A stretch of 64,000 nt of DNA from an uncultured Lachnospiraceae bacterium (GTDB lineage Bacteria > Bacillota > Clostridia > Lachnospirales > Lachnospiraceae), in contig CANQCY010000003.1 of assembly GCA_947591245.1 (NCBI GenBank), forward strand, positions 54,840 through 118,839, written 5' to 3'. The position numbers were made by a program, and so were the translations under genes. Under the pieces are notes generated by a model that was not told where the DNA came from, ran no database searches, and saw only the letters and a list, made by a program, of their open reading frames with translations. Numbering within the stretch: position 1 is the first letter of the stretch; each line of letters starts with the position of its first letter. Below are positions 28,901-38,254 of the stretch, one piece after another.

Positions 28901-30478
28901 CGTCACCTGCGCAAACCGTTGTTTAAAATAATTGTACAACGGCTGCGGCTGGCTGCTCAGCGCTGCAAGGGGCGTGTCGTGCCCCATCGCGGCGATCGGT
29001 TCGCTGCCGTTTTGCGCCATGGGAAGAATCGAGTTTCTCACTTCTTCATACGTATAACCAAACGCCTTCTGAAGGCGAAGGCTCTCGTCATGGTCATAGG
29101 AGTCGATGCGTTTATTAGGAATCGTCAGATCCCTTAAATTGACAAGATTTGTATCCAGCCATTCACCGTACGGCTGCCTGGATGCATATGCCTCTTTCAG
29201 TTCATCATCATCGATAAGCTCTCCCTTTACCGTATCCACCAGAAGCATCTTTCCCGGGCGAAGCCTGTCCTTTTTCACGACATGGCTGTCGCTGATCGGC
29301 ATAACGCCTACCTCGGACGAAAGAATGAGCTGGTCATCATCCGTGATATAGTATCTGGATGGGCGAAGTCCGTTGCGGTCGAGCACCGCCCCCATGATAT
29401 CCCCGTCAGAAAACAGAATGGACGCCGGGCCGTCCCAAGGCTCCATCATCGTCGCATAATATTGATAAAAATCTTTTTTCCTGTCGCTTATATACCGGTT
29501 ATTTGCCCACGGTTCCGGAATCGTGATCATCACGGCAAGCGGAAGATCCATTCCGCTCATTACGAGAAATTCCAGCGTATTGTCAAGCATCGCCGAGTCC
29601 GACCCCTCGGTATTGACAACCGGAAGCACCTTGTGCAGCTCCCCGCTCAGATGGCTGGACTCCATTGTCTCCTCGCGCGCAAGCATCTTATCCGCATTAC
29701 CGCGTATCGTATTGATCTCGCCATTGTGGACGATCAGGCGGTTCGGATGGGCGCGCTGCCAGCTCGGCTGCGTATTCGTGCTGAAACGGGAATGGACAAC
29801 GGCGATCGCCGACTCATAATCGACGTCCTGAAGATCATCAAAGAACAGCCGCAGCTGGGAAACGAGAAACATTCCCTTGTAGACGATCGTACGGCTGGAA
29901 AGGGAGACGACGTATGTATTTTCATTGGACTGTTCAAAGACGCGGCGGGCAATATAAAGCCTGCGGTCAAACGCCAGCCCTTTTTCCACATCAGACGGTT
30001 TTCGGATAAAGCACTGCATGATATACGGCATGCACTCGACGGCCGCCTTTCCCAGTATGCCCGGTGCGATCGGCACCTCGCGCCAGCCGAGGAACTCCAG
30101 CCCCTCCTTATCGACGATCGTCTCAAACATCTTCTTCGCCTGATTCCGCTTTAATTCGTCCTGTGGGAAAAAGAACATGCCGATGCCGTATTCCCTCTCC
30201 CCGCCGAGATCAATCCCCATTTTCGCCGCCACTTTGCCAAAAAATTTATGGGAGATCTGAAGCAGAATGCCGACGCCGTCTCCGGTCTTCCCCTCGCCGT
30301 CCTTGCCGGCGCGGTGCTCCAAATGCGCCACGATTTCAAGCGCATTTTTCACGGTATCATGAGTCTTCCTCCCCTTTATATTTACGATTGCCCCGATTCC
30401 GCAATTGTCATGTTCAAAATCGGGATTATACATTCCTATCGCTTTTCGCTTTGCCTCTTCTGCATAGTTGCCACTCAT
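25916..30478 (-). CDS. gltB: Glutamate synthase large subunit
   Basis: [16 protein letters not shown] N-terminal amidotransferase; [42 protein letters not shown] FMN domain; start at MSGNYAEE behind GGAGG. Confidence 0.98.
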   Translation of the reverse strand: [1520 protein letters not shown]

Positions 30479-30558
30479 ACAAATCCTCCATTCCTGCGCG
30501 GGATCGCACATACTATCATTTTAGAAGCCAAAATGGCTTCGCCGTGGGAGATTCCCTA

Positions 30559-30612
30559 AAAAAAGATGTCAGAAAAAACACCCTGCGCGGCATTTCTCTT
30601 CTGACATCTTTG
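30559..30612 (-). terminator. Promoter-proximal intrinsic terminator in gltB leader (candidate attenuator)
   Basis: Minus strand AAAGATGTCAGAA...TTCTGACATCTTTTTTT, 13-bp perfect stem plus inner A-U/G-U extension, uninterrupted T tract. Confidence 0.8.
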
Positions 30613-30623
30613 TCTGAAAAACA

Positions 30624-30652
30624 TTATATAACACAATTTCAAAATACGCAAG
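30624..30652 (-). promoter_or_regulatory. Predicted gltB promoter
   Basis: Minus strand TTGCGT - 17 nt - TATAAT immediately upstream of the leader terminator. Confidence 0.6.
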
Positions 30653-30756
30653 TATTTTTTTATTGGGCAAAGGCTTCATGATTCTGTAGAATTTGTCGAT
30701 ATACAATATTATGGCGCCTTTTAAATAATTGTAAAAAAAATACTGGTGGTGATATA

Positions 30757-31860
30757 TTGATAAAACGATATTTCGTACGTATTGGCGCCCTTCGCGAAGG
30801 GATGAAAATAAGCCAGACGATTAAAGACAGAATGGACCGAACCCTGATCGCCCGCGGCACGCTGCTGGATGAATTTATGATAGACAGCTTAAAAAAGCGC
30901 GGGGTAAGCGGCGTTTATATACAGGAAGGGGAAGAGGATCCGGAACCGAAGAAAAAAGAAGACCCGCTGCCCCCAGTCGTGCAAAAAAATATTGAAAAAC
31001 TCAGAACACAGGATCCTGCCAAGGTAAAGCTCTCTGAAAGCGTAAAAAAACGGGTTTCCGAAGGAATTCAATATCTGTACAACAATGCGGATTCCAAACA
31101 GTTTTCCGACACTTCAAATAAAATCACAACCGACCTGATGAAAGCGATCAACGACAATGACGCGCTCGCCGTCGATATCAGCGCTCTCAAAACAAGTGAT
31201 GAATATACGTTTAAACACAGCGTCGATGTCGCCACCCTGTCCATGATCGTTGCCAGAAATCAGGGATTGCCGGAAAAGGATATATATAATATCGGTATTA
31301 CCGGACTCCTTCACGATATGGGCAAATCAAAAATCCCACTGGAAATATTAAATAAGCCGGGTAAGCTCACAGATGAAGAGTTTGCATTAATGAAGCAGCA
31401 TTCGATACTCGGCTATGAAATATTAAAGGACAAGGAAGAATTTAATGCCGCCATTTCTCTGGGCGTGCTGCAGCACCACGAAAAAATGAACGGAAAGGGA
31501 TACCCTCTCGGCTACAGTTCGGAAAAAATCTGCCCGTACGCCAAGATCCTCTCCGTCACCGATGTGTATGACGCGCTGGTCACAGAGCGTCCGTACAAAA
31601 AATCATTTTCACAGCGGACCGCAGTTGAGATGATCATGTCAATGACGGATGAGCTCGACATTGCCAATATGAAAGTATTTCTGGAAAGCGTCATCCTATA
31701 TCCTGTCGATTCTACCGTACAGTTAAGCAACGGCGAAAAGGCGAGGGTTGTCAAAAACAACAAAGGCTCCGTTCTGAGGCCGACGGTAGTCGGGCTGACG
31801 ACAGGAAAAGTGTACGACTTGACGCATGACCTCGACTGTACGAGCATCATTATCCTATAA
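30757..31860 (+). CDS. HD-GYP domain protein (putative c-di-GMP phosphodiesterase, DUF3391-like N-terminus)
   Basis: TTG start behind GGTGGTG; HSVDVATLSMIVARNQG, GLLHDMGKSKIPLEILNKPGKLT, LQHHEKMNGKGYPLG. Confidence 0.92.
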   Translation: MIKRYFVRIGALREGMKISQTIKDRMDRTLIARGTLLDEFMIDSLKKRGVSGVYIQEGEEDPEPKKKEDPLPPVVQKNIEKLRTQDPAKVKLSESVKKRVSEGIQYLYNNADSKQFSDTSNKITTDLMKAINDNDALAVDISALKTSDEYTFKHSVDVATLSMIVARNQGLPEKDIYNIGITGLLHDMGKSKIPLEILNKPGKLTDEEFALMKQHSILGYEILKDKEEFNAAISLGVLQHHEKMNGKGYPLGYSSEKICPYAKILSVTDVYDALVTERPYKKSFSQRTAVEMIMSMTDELDIANMKVFLESVILYPVDSTVQLSNGEKARVVKNNKGSVLRPTVVGLTTGKVYDLTHDLDCTSIIIL

Positions 31861-31865
31861 GGCAC

Positions 31866-31908
31866 AAAAAAAGCGCCCCCATCGGTCAGATGGGAACGGC
31901 GCTTTTTT
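31866..31908. terminator. Bidirectional rho-independent terminator
   Basis: AAAAAAGCGCC..CCCATC ggtca GATGGG..GGCGCTTTTTT. Confidence 0.85.
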
Positions 31909-32002
31909 ATGCGAAAACCTTATCGCAGTCTGTCAGACAGCGGGAAATCCACTTATAAATGCTGTAAAGTGCCAGTATAAGTTTCTCCCACCCTAAAAAG
32001 CA

Positions 32003-33877
32003 TTATTCGCCAAGTTCAAGCGTTCCGAACGTGTCATTAAGATTCCAGTAGCTTAACGCAACATCCGTCTTTCTGAGATAGATTTCTGCAGCCCTCTTAT
32101 CTCCCGTGCAATCTTGGACAATGATGTCAAATCCCACACGGTCTCCGGCCTTCTTGGCAGCCTTGAAAGGAATCTTAAACTCTACAACATATCCATCGCC
32201 AGTGATTGAATATGCCGTCTCAATTCCTGCATAATCAGCCTTTGCATCGGCGCTTCCGCCTTTAATTTCATCCGTCAGGGCAGCCTTCACTCCATCGCCG
32301 TCCTTTTCAAGCCCCGTCACCCTATACTGGAATGCATCCTTGTTAGCTTCAAAAGTTTTGTCCATGCTGTAATCCTCATCGAGGAAGAATTCAACGCCGT
32401 CTCTTTCATGATCCAGTGTTGAGCCAAGGGAAACATTAGGATCGGTAACCCTGACAAGTCCGTAAAGGTTATTCTCATCCCATGCAATCTTCGCAGCTGC
32501 CGTGGAAGCCGTCTCTACCTCTGCACCGCAAAGCACTACGTTTTCGATCGCAAGCTCCGGAACATCCTTCCATGCATCATCATTTCCGTCACCGTCTACC
32601 GCTATGGAAGCGCCGGAAGCTATTTTTGCAGCCGTAAAGTCCGGTGCAGGCTTATCGTCAGGATTCGGGCTCGGCGATTCATCAGGATTCGGGCTCGGCG
32701 ATTCGTCAGGATCCGGGCTCGGCGATTCGTCAGGATCCGGGCTCGGCGACGCCGTAAGCTTGTCATAGGCGTCCTTATCCTTATATGCCTTTATTGACGT
32801 AACCGTAATAGGTCCCGCCTTGGTACTGGAAGCGTCGCCCAGGCTGTAGATCTCGAAAGCGGCAACATTTACGCGGTTATCCTTCTCAAGATTGAACTTA
32901 ATCGGGAAGTACATGTTGTCCTGTGTTTCTATTTCAAGAAGCCCGCCGTGGGACGCATGGTCAAGAGCATCGAGGAACTGGGCGCTGAGGTCATGCCCCT
33001 TTTTCTTATCAGGGTTGCCTTCTACAGCTTCAAGCTTAACGCCTTCCTGATTCACGCCCTCTACTACGACATAGGTGTATTTTTCAAGATTCAGAGGCTT
33101 CCTTACCCCTCTCGTTACCTGTTCGCCATTCTCATCCGTTACCGTTTCCTTTTTGTCCCCGTCAACAAAATACCATCTTGCGCCTTTATAGGATGTTCCG
33201 GTAAAATCTAACGTTACAGAGCCGTCTTCATTATCTGTTTTCTTAACTCCCTCAGCTATGTCAAGTTCGCTGATCGCCATTACATCCAAAACCTCATCCT
33301 TAGGCTCCTCTGCCTTTGGCTTTTCAGTCGGGGTAGGTTTCGGCGTCGAAGGCTTCTTTGTAGGTTTGCTGGTCGGCTCCGACGTCGCCGGCTGATTCGT
33401 CACATCAGGAACTGATGTAACATCAGACCCCGGCGCCGATGTCGCATCGGAACCCGGCGTCGCCGTTACAGCTGGCGTCGCCGTTACAACCGGCGGCTGC
33501 GTTGCAGCTGTCGACGTCGGATTCTTGCTTTTTACATTAACCGTAACCTTTGCCTTAGCCTTCTTGTTTGACTTTGATGTTACGGTAATGATAGCTTTAC
33601 CGACCTTCTTGCCTTTGACAACGCCTTTCTTTGATACAGATGCAATCTTTTTGTCGCTCGACTTATACTTAACTGCCTTGCTTGCTTTCTTAGGCGTAAC
33701 CTTCTTTACCTTTAGCGTAATCTTTTTGCCAACTGTTATGCTGACTTTCTTTTTGTTCATTGTAATCTTCTTAGCCTTTACTGCAGCCTGCGCATCGTTT
33801 CCGCCGCAGCAAACGCTCGTTACAACGAGTGCAGCCGCAAGCGTTAAGCTTGCAGCCTTTTTCATGTTAGGTTTCAT
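32003..33877 (-). CDS. Secreted protein: Lys-rich Ig-like (BIG2-type) domain, Pro/Thr linker, C-terminal CBM9-like domain
   Basis: Signal peptide; ITMNKKKVSITVGKKITLKVKK...KYKSSDKKIASVSKKGVVKGKKVGKAIITVTSK; SIAVDGDGNDDAWKDVPELAI...AKIAWDENNLYGLVRVTD. Confidence 0.8.
   Translation of the reverse strand: MKPNMKKAASLTLAAALVVTSVCCGGNDAQAAVKAKKITMNKKKVSITVGKKITLKVKKVTPKKASKAVKYKSSDKKIASVSKKGVVKGKKVGKAIITVTSKSNKKAKAKVTVNVKSKNPTSTAATQPPVVTATPAVTATPGSDATSAPGSDVTSVPDVTNQPATSEPTSKPTKKPSTPKPTPTEKPKAEEPKDEVLDVMAISELDIAEGVKKTDNEDGSVTLDFTGTSYKGARWYFVDGDKKETVTDENGEQVTRGVRKPLNLEKYTYVVVEGVNQEGVKLEAVEGNPDKKKGHDLSAQFLDALDHASHGGLLEIETQDNMYFPIKFNLEKDNRVNVAAFEIYSLGDASSTKAGPITVTSIKAYKDKDAYDKLTASPSPDPDESPSPDPDESPSPNPDESPSPNPDDKPAPDFTAAKIASGASIAVDGDGNDDAWKDVPELAIENVVLCGAEVETASTAAAKIAWDENNLYGLVRVTDPNVSLGSTLDHERDGVEFFLDEDYSMDKTFEANKDAFQYRVTGLEKDGDGVKAALTDEIKGGSADAKADYAGIETAYSITGDGYVVEFKIPFKAAKKAGDRVGFDIIVQDCTGDKRAAEIYLRKTDVALSYWNLNDTFGTLELGE
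32658..32750. repeat. Tandem 24-nt repeat (about 4 copies) encoding (SPSP[D/N]PDE)n linker
   Basis: tcaggattcgggctcggcgattca and variants, in frame in CDS 32003-33877. Confidence 0.9.
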
Positions 33878-33975
33878 TTCATTGATCCTCCTTTTTTAGT
33901 ACCGCCTTGCACTAAAACCAGCACTTTACAGCATTTATAAATGAATTCCCCGCTGCGCATAACTCTTTAAGAAAG

Positions 33976-33995
33976 AATAAGATATATATCTTATT
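33976..33995. repeat. 20-bp perfect palindrome abutting stop codon of GH95-like gene
   Basis: AATAAGATATATATCTTATT. Confidence 0.8.
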
Positions 33996-36900
33996 TTATT
34001 TTATTTCCGTTTTCGGCAGCAGCGGTACAAGCGTATCCGCCTCCCACAAAAATACGGAAGAGCTCGCCGCTTCACCCTGCCATCCGGCGGGAATGGAAAG
34101 CTTTTTGTACTCATTGGCGCCCATATCGATAACCTTTTCCGTCATGTCGGACATATCGCCGTTTGCATCATATGCCGTCCATACTGCACGTATTTTCTTT
34201 GCCTGCGCATTATTGGACACATACAGATCTAACGCGCCGCCAGACGCCTTGGCATATGCCATAAAGGGTTCCTCCGCAAGGGATCCCGCCTCATTCGCTG
34301 ATACGCTGAGTATCAGGTCGTTGGATACAAGCGCGCCGTCTGCTGACGCTGCTGTGATCTTTATCATCTTTCCCTTCGCGCTCTCCGGAATAGTCAATGC
34401 GCCGTCTTCGGAAACGGACGCGCCTTCAATCGCGCTGCCGTCCGCCGCATTCGCCACTGTCCAGCTGATTGTGCTCTCTTCTTCAGAATCCGTCTTATAA
34501 TCCGCCGTAAGCGAAATCGTATCTCCTGCATGCACGCGCTGCTCCGTATCTGCAGTCGTAGAAGCGATAATCCTGTCTCCCAGCGTAAATTCTACCGTCA
34601 CGGATTCGCCCTGATTCAGCTCAAACTCTACATATGGCTTATACTGCTTATTGTAACGCACCTGCTGTTCAGCTCCGTTGGCATAAGCCTTATTCCATGA
34701 CGTGCCGCAGGAAAGGGCAATCGTATTATTGTTCTGATCCGAAGTCACGGTAACTGACGCGCGGTTCTCATTTACATCCCATGCGATACGATTGACTTCC
34801 GCATTGCATCTCGCCCGCAGTCCGGTTATGCTCCCGCTCCCGATCGTCTTTAACAGAGCCGGAAGAATCTCAATCTCGCCCGTATTGGAATAGAGAAGCG
34901 ACTCATTGACCGCACCCATGATGCCGAATGCAGAATCCGTACAATACGTGGAATTGTGATGATCGTTATGCGACGTCATCATGGAACTGTACTGATAGTC
35001 ATTCGTCAGGAGGTAACGCAAAACGGAATCCAGACTGTCTGAATCTTTCAGACGGGCAGCTACGAGCGCTTTGTGCGTCGGGCCGTGCGACTCTCCCGCC
35101 TCCTGCCCGCCGTACGCTTCTGAACGGTATTTCATAGCATTTAAGATGCCGATACGCAGCTCCTCATCCGTTTGGGTCTCATAACCAGGCCACGCCGGAT
35201 ACGCATGGCTGACATGTCTGTGATGGTGGTACTCCTGCAGATTGTTTGTGGCCCACTCCTTCAATTCGCCCGACTCCGCATACACGTATTCCGGAATCTT
35301 GCTTTCAAAGTCGCTCCATTTTTCCAGCTTCGAGGCAGCGTCCAGCGGTTTTACCTGGTCTAAGATCGCCCTCGCCATAAATAATGTATCATGGGACGCC
35401 GAAATGTCCATCGTCGTATTGTATGCAAGCGCATAAATTGTATTTTCGCCATTTCCCGCCGGCGTATTCTCCGGTGAATATCCCGGTGAGAACAAATATT
35501 TCGCATCCTTATCCCCGGCGGCGATCGCCCCTGACAACGTCGTCCCGTCATCCAGGTGGATCTTTCCGTCTCCATCGGTATAATACCGGTCATCAACATA
35601 TTGGAGCCAGAAATTCATGGTCTTGTCAAGCATCGGATAGAGAATGTCCTCCACAAGCCTCATCTTTCCCGTACTTCTGATTCGCTCGATATCCTCATCT
35701 GACCAGTCCAGCACATCCCGGTTCCTCTCAAGATCGATATCCTTCCCAAGCGGGATCTCCCTGTCGCCGTAGCACTGCCAGTACTCAAAGATCGGGATAA
35801 TAAGCCAGTCCGTAATACCATTTACATAAAGGTGCGGATATCCGTCTATAAAGTGATAGCTTCCCGCCTGTCCGGTTCCGTCGACGCGGGGCGGCGCCTT
35901 AATCGCATCTTCCATGCCGTATACATTTGCCGCATCCTTTTCCCAGTCTGCCACCATGCGGACGATAAAGTTAATATAACCGTCCCCGGCTCCCGACATA
36001 TTTCCGGTATTCATACCGGATACCTGAAGGTTTGTATTGGCATCCAGCGTAAAATCACCACTCCAGTCCGGCATCCATGCGCCATTCCAGATCGCGCCGA
36101 GGCGGGTCGTATGATATCCGCTCGCGCAGATCAGGCCAAAACGTCCGTTGTTGTATATACGCTCCAGAAACGCCTTATTGATTTTCGTCTTATCGCTGTT
36201 CTGCTTGCTGATCAGCTGCGTATTTGTCAGCTCGCGGTCTGCCTTTTCTTCCTCTGTCTCACACAGGTCAATGCGCACATTGTCAAACATTCCGCCATGA
36301 ATTTTCACATGCGGCTCCAGCAGCTTCTGATAAGAGTCGCCTGTATTTTTCACGCCGTATTTTGAAATCACCCCGTCGATGTCGCTGACCATGCGGTCAT
36401 ACAGCAGGCTCTTCACGTCCTCCGTATTGGTGCAGCCGTCGTCCTGCCTGTCGACTTTCGTAACAAGCATAACGGATTTTGTTCCCGTGATCGTAAGCTT
36501 TGGATCGTTTACATCACGAAGCGATGCGCCGTTAAAACCATTGGAATTCTCAATCGTGCGCTTATCCGCCTCATATTCCACGGTTCCATCTGTAACGACG
36601 CGCGTTGCCGAAGCCCATCCGCCCTCGGCAAATAATGTTTTCTCGCGGTTTTTGCTTCCCTTACGGTACTGATCCGCATATTTTGCTACCATACCGATCG
36701 TATAACCGTTGTCGTCCTCGGTAACGATATAGTCCGAGTCGGGACAGCCGTAAACCGTACCCTGATTTCTCATCTCAACGATATGGTCAAGACTGATCGT
36801 AATGTCCAGATCTTTATTGTCCGGAGCCTCGATATACGTCACGATCACGTCGTCGCTGCGCGAAGCAAAAGAGCGGCGGTTCCACTCATTGCCGTCAGCA

Positions 36901-37478
36901 TCCTTCCACTGCGCGCCGACCTCGCCTGTCTCATAATTTGTATATCGGTTATAGTTGCTCTTATTTTCATCCGTAAAGCTGTTATTTTTGATGCGGTACT
37001 GGCTCGCCGGCTGATAAGGACGGGACCATGTCGTTCCCCAGCCCGTTCCGTAAGTATCCTGCGCATACCTGTTCACTGCGCTGGTCCACGGAAAATCAGC
37101 CGCACTCTGACGATTTACCGCGCCTTTTCTCTGTTCATCCAAGATGCCGCTTACTACAGGCGTCTCATAAATATCCGTGCCATCTGTAACAATTTTTGTA
37201 TTATTGAAGATAAATACATCCTCGTCCGGGTCGCAGCTCTCAATAAACGCGATCTCGCCGTTCGCCGTCACAGAACCCTCGCGCCATGCATTCGTTGCCG
37301 TACTCTTTTCTATCGTTGCATACGTGTCCTCATTAAATCCGATCGCCCCGCCAAGACCATATTTCCACTGTGCGGATTCTGCATGAGCATCCCTCAACGC
37401 AACAAAAGAGGCTGTCATCAGGGAAGCGGCAGCCAAAACGGCGCTCCCCAGCAATATTTTAGAAATACGTTTCATCAT
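33996..37478 (-). CDS. Secreted GH95-like glycoside hydrolase with C-terminal Ig-like region
   Basis: Signal peptide; GAQWKDADGNEWNRRSFASRSDDVIVTYIEAP N-domain; GRFGLICASGYHTTRLGAIWNGAWMPDWSGDFTLDANTNLQ (alpha/alpha barrel signature). Confidence 0.75.
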   Translation of the reverse strand: MMKRISKILLGSAVLAAASLMTASFVALRDAHAESAQWKYGLGGAIGFNEDTYATIEKSTATNAWREGSVTANGEIAFIESCDPDEDVFIFNNTKIVTDGTDIYETPVVSGILDEQRKGAVNRQSAADFPWTSAVNRYAQDTYGTGWGTTWSRPYQPASQYRIKNNSFTDENKSNYNRYTNYETGEVGAQWKDADGNEWNRRSFASRSDDVIVTYIEAPDNKDLDITISLDHIVEMRNQGTVYGCPDSDYIVTEDDNGYTIGMVAKYADQYRKGSKNREKTLFAEGGWASATRVVTDGTVEYEADKRTIENSNGFNGASLRDVNDPKLTITGTKSVMLVTKVDRQDDGCTNTEDVKSLLYDRMVSDIDGVISKYGVKNTGDSYQKLLEPHVKIHGGMFDNVRIDLCETEEEKADRELTNTQLISKQNSDKTKINKAFLERIYNNGRFGLICASGYHTTRLGAIWNGAWMPDWSGDFTLDANTNLQVSGMNTGNMSGAGDGYINFIVRMVADWEKDAANVYGMEDAIKAPPRVDGTGQAGSYHFIDGYPHLYVNGITDWLIIPIFEYWQCYGDREIPLGKDIDLERNRDVLDWSDEDIERIRSTGKMRLVEDILYPMLDKTMNFWLQYVDDRYYTDGDGKIHLDDGTTLSGAIAAGDKDAKYLFSPGYSPENTPAGNGENTIYALAYNTTMDISASHDTLFMARAILDQVKPLDAASKLEKWSDFESKIPEYVYAESGELKEWATNNLQEYHHHRHVSHAYPAWPGYETQTDEELRIGILNAMKYRSEAYGGQEAGESHGPTHKALVAARLKDSDSLDSVLRYLLTNDYQYSSMMTSHNDHHNSTYCTDSAFGIMGAVNESLLYSNTGEIEILPALLKTIGSGSITGLRARCNAEVNRIAWDVNENRASVTVTSDQNNNTIALSCGTSWNKAYANGAEQQVRYNKQYKPYVEFELNQGESVTVEFTLGDRIIASTTADTEQRVHAGDTISLTADYKTDSEEESTISWTVANAADGSAIEGASVSEDGALTIPESAKGKMIKITAASADGALVSNDLILSVSANEAGSLAEEPFMAYAKASGGALDLYVSNNAQAKKIRAVWTAYDANGDMSDMTEKVIDMGANEYKKLSIPAGWQGEAASSSVFLWEADTLVPLLPKTEIK

Positions 37479-37489
37479 TTTCCTCCTTA

Positions 37490-38254
37490 TCAGCGAACCT
37501 TCGCTTTAACTGCCTTGGAATTTTTGCCTGCCACCTTCTTCTTGCCTGAAGTATCATATGCGCTCACTTTAATGTAATATGTCTTTTTGCTCTTCAAGCC
37601 CTTTAGCACGGCCTTTTTCTTAGATCCGCCTTTCACCGTAAGCTTCACCTTATACTTGCCGTTCTTTTTCGTGGAAATGCTGACAAAATAACCCTTCGCA
37701 TTTTTCACCTTTTTCCATGTGACCGTCACCTTCTTTTTGGCAGTTGATTTTGCCTTTACACCCTTAGGCGCTTTGAGCTTTTTCGCCGCTCTGTTTGAAA
37801 CGGTCGGAGCGGACGCCCCCTGTGGCGTTGCCGCGCCCGGCCCGGCAGTCTGGTCTGGCTTGTCTTCAACCATCCTGAACTTCGTTATCTCCTGTCCCTT
37901 TTCAGATGAGACAACAAGCGTATACTCTCCTGCCGCCGGCTGTTTTTTTACATGAAACGTAAAGGAAACTGTTCCGTTCACCGTATACTGGTTCATATAC
38001 GCGATAAAGCTTTTATTTGCCGTCAGGTCGTTTACCGCCCCCGTCACGCCCGGCTCATAACAAATCACGGAAATATCCTTTCCGTTTAACTCCGCATCGG
38101 AAACAGACACCGCCACCGTCCCGCTCGCCGGATTCGGCGTTACCGTCACGGCGGTACTGCCCGCCTTCATGGCAGGTGCAGAAAGAAATCCCGCCGCTGC
38201 CAGACAGATCAGGGCAAATAAATACCATCCTGTTCTTCGCCGCATAAGTTTCAT
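37490..38254 (-). CDS. Secreted protein with C-terminal Lys-rich Fn3-like domain
   Basis: Signal peptide; LKAPKGVKAKSTAKKKVTVTWKKVKNAKGYFVSISTKKNGKY...LKSKKTYYIKVSAYDTSGKKKVAG. Confidence 0.75.
   Translation of the reverse strand: MKLMRRRTGWYLFALICLAAAGFLSAPAMKAGSTAVTVTPNPASGTVAVSVSDAELNGKDISVICYEPGVTGAVNDLTANKSFIAYMNQYTVNGTVSFTFHVKKQPAAGEYTLVVSSEKGQEITKFRMVEDKPDQTAGPGAATPQGASAPTVSNRAAKKLKAPKGVKAKSTAKKKVTVTWKKVKNAKGYFVSISTKKNGKYKVKLTVKGGSKKKAVLKGLKSKKTYYIKVSAYDTSGKKKVAGKNSKAVKAKVR

Noticed and set aside
30559-30612. Classical two-hairpin ANTAR target in the gltB leader
   Set aside because: The apical hexaloop inferred for the terminator is GCGCAG, not AxxGxx, and there is no room for a P1 hairpin between the predicted start site and the terminator. 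Kept only as a generic attenuator.
32658-32750. CRISPR array
   Set aside because: The repeats are contiguous, in frame and encode an SPSPDPDE linker; there are no spacers.
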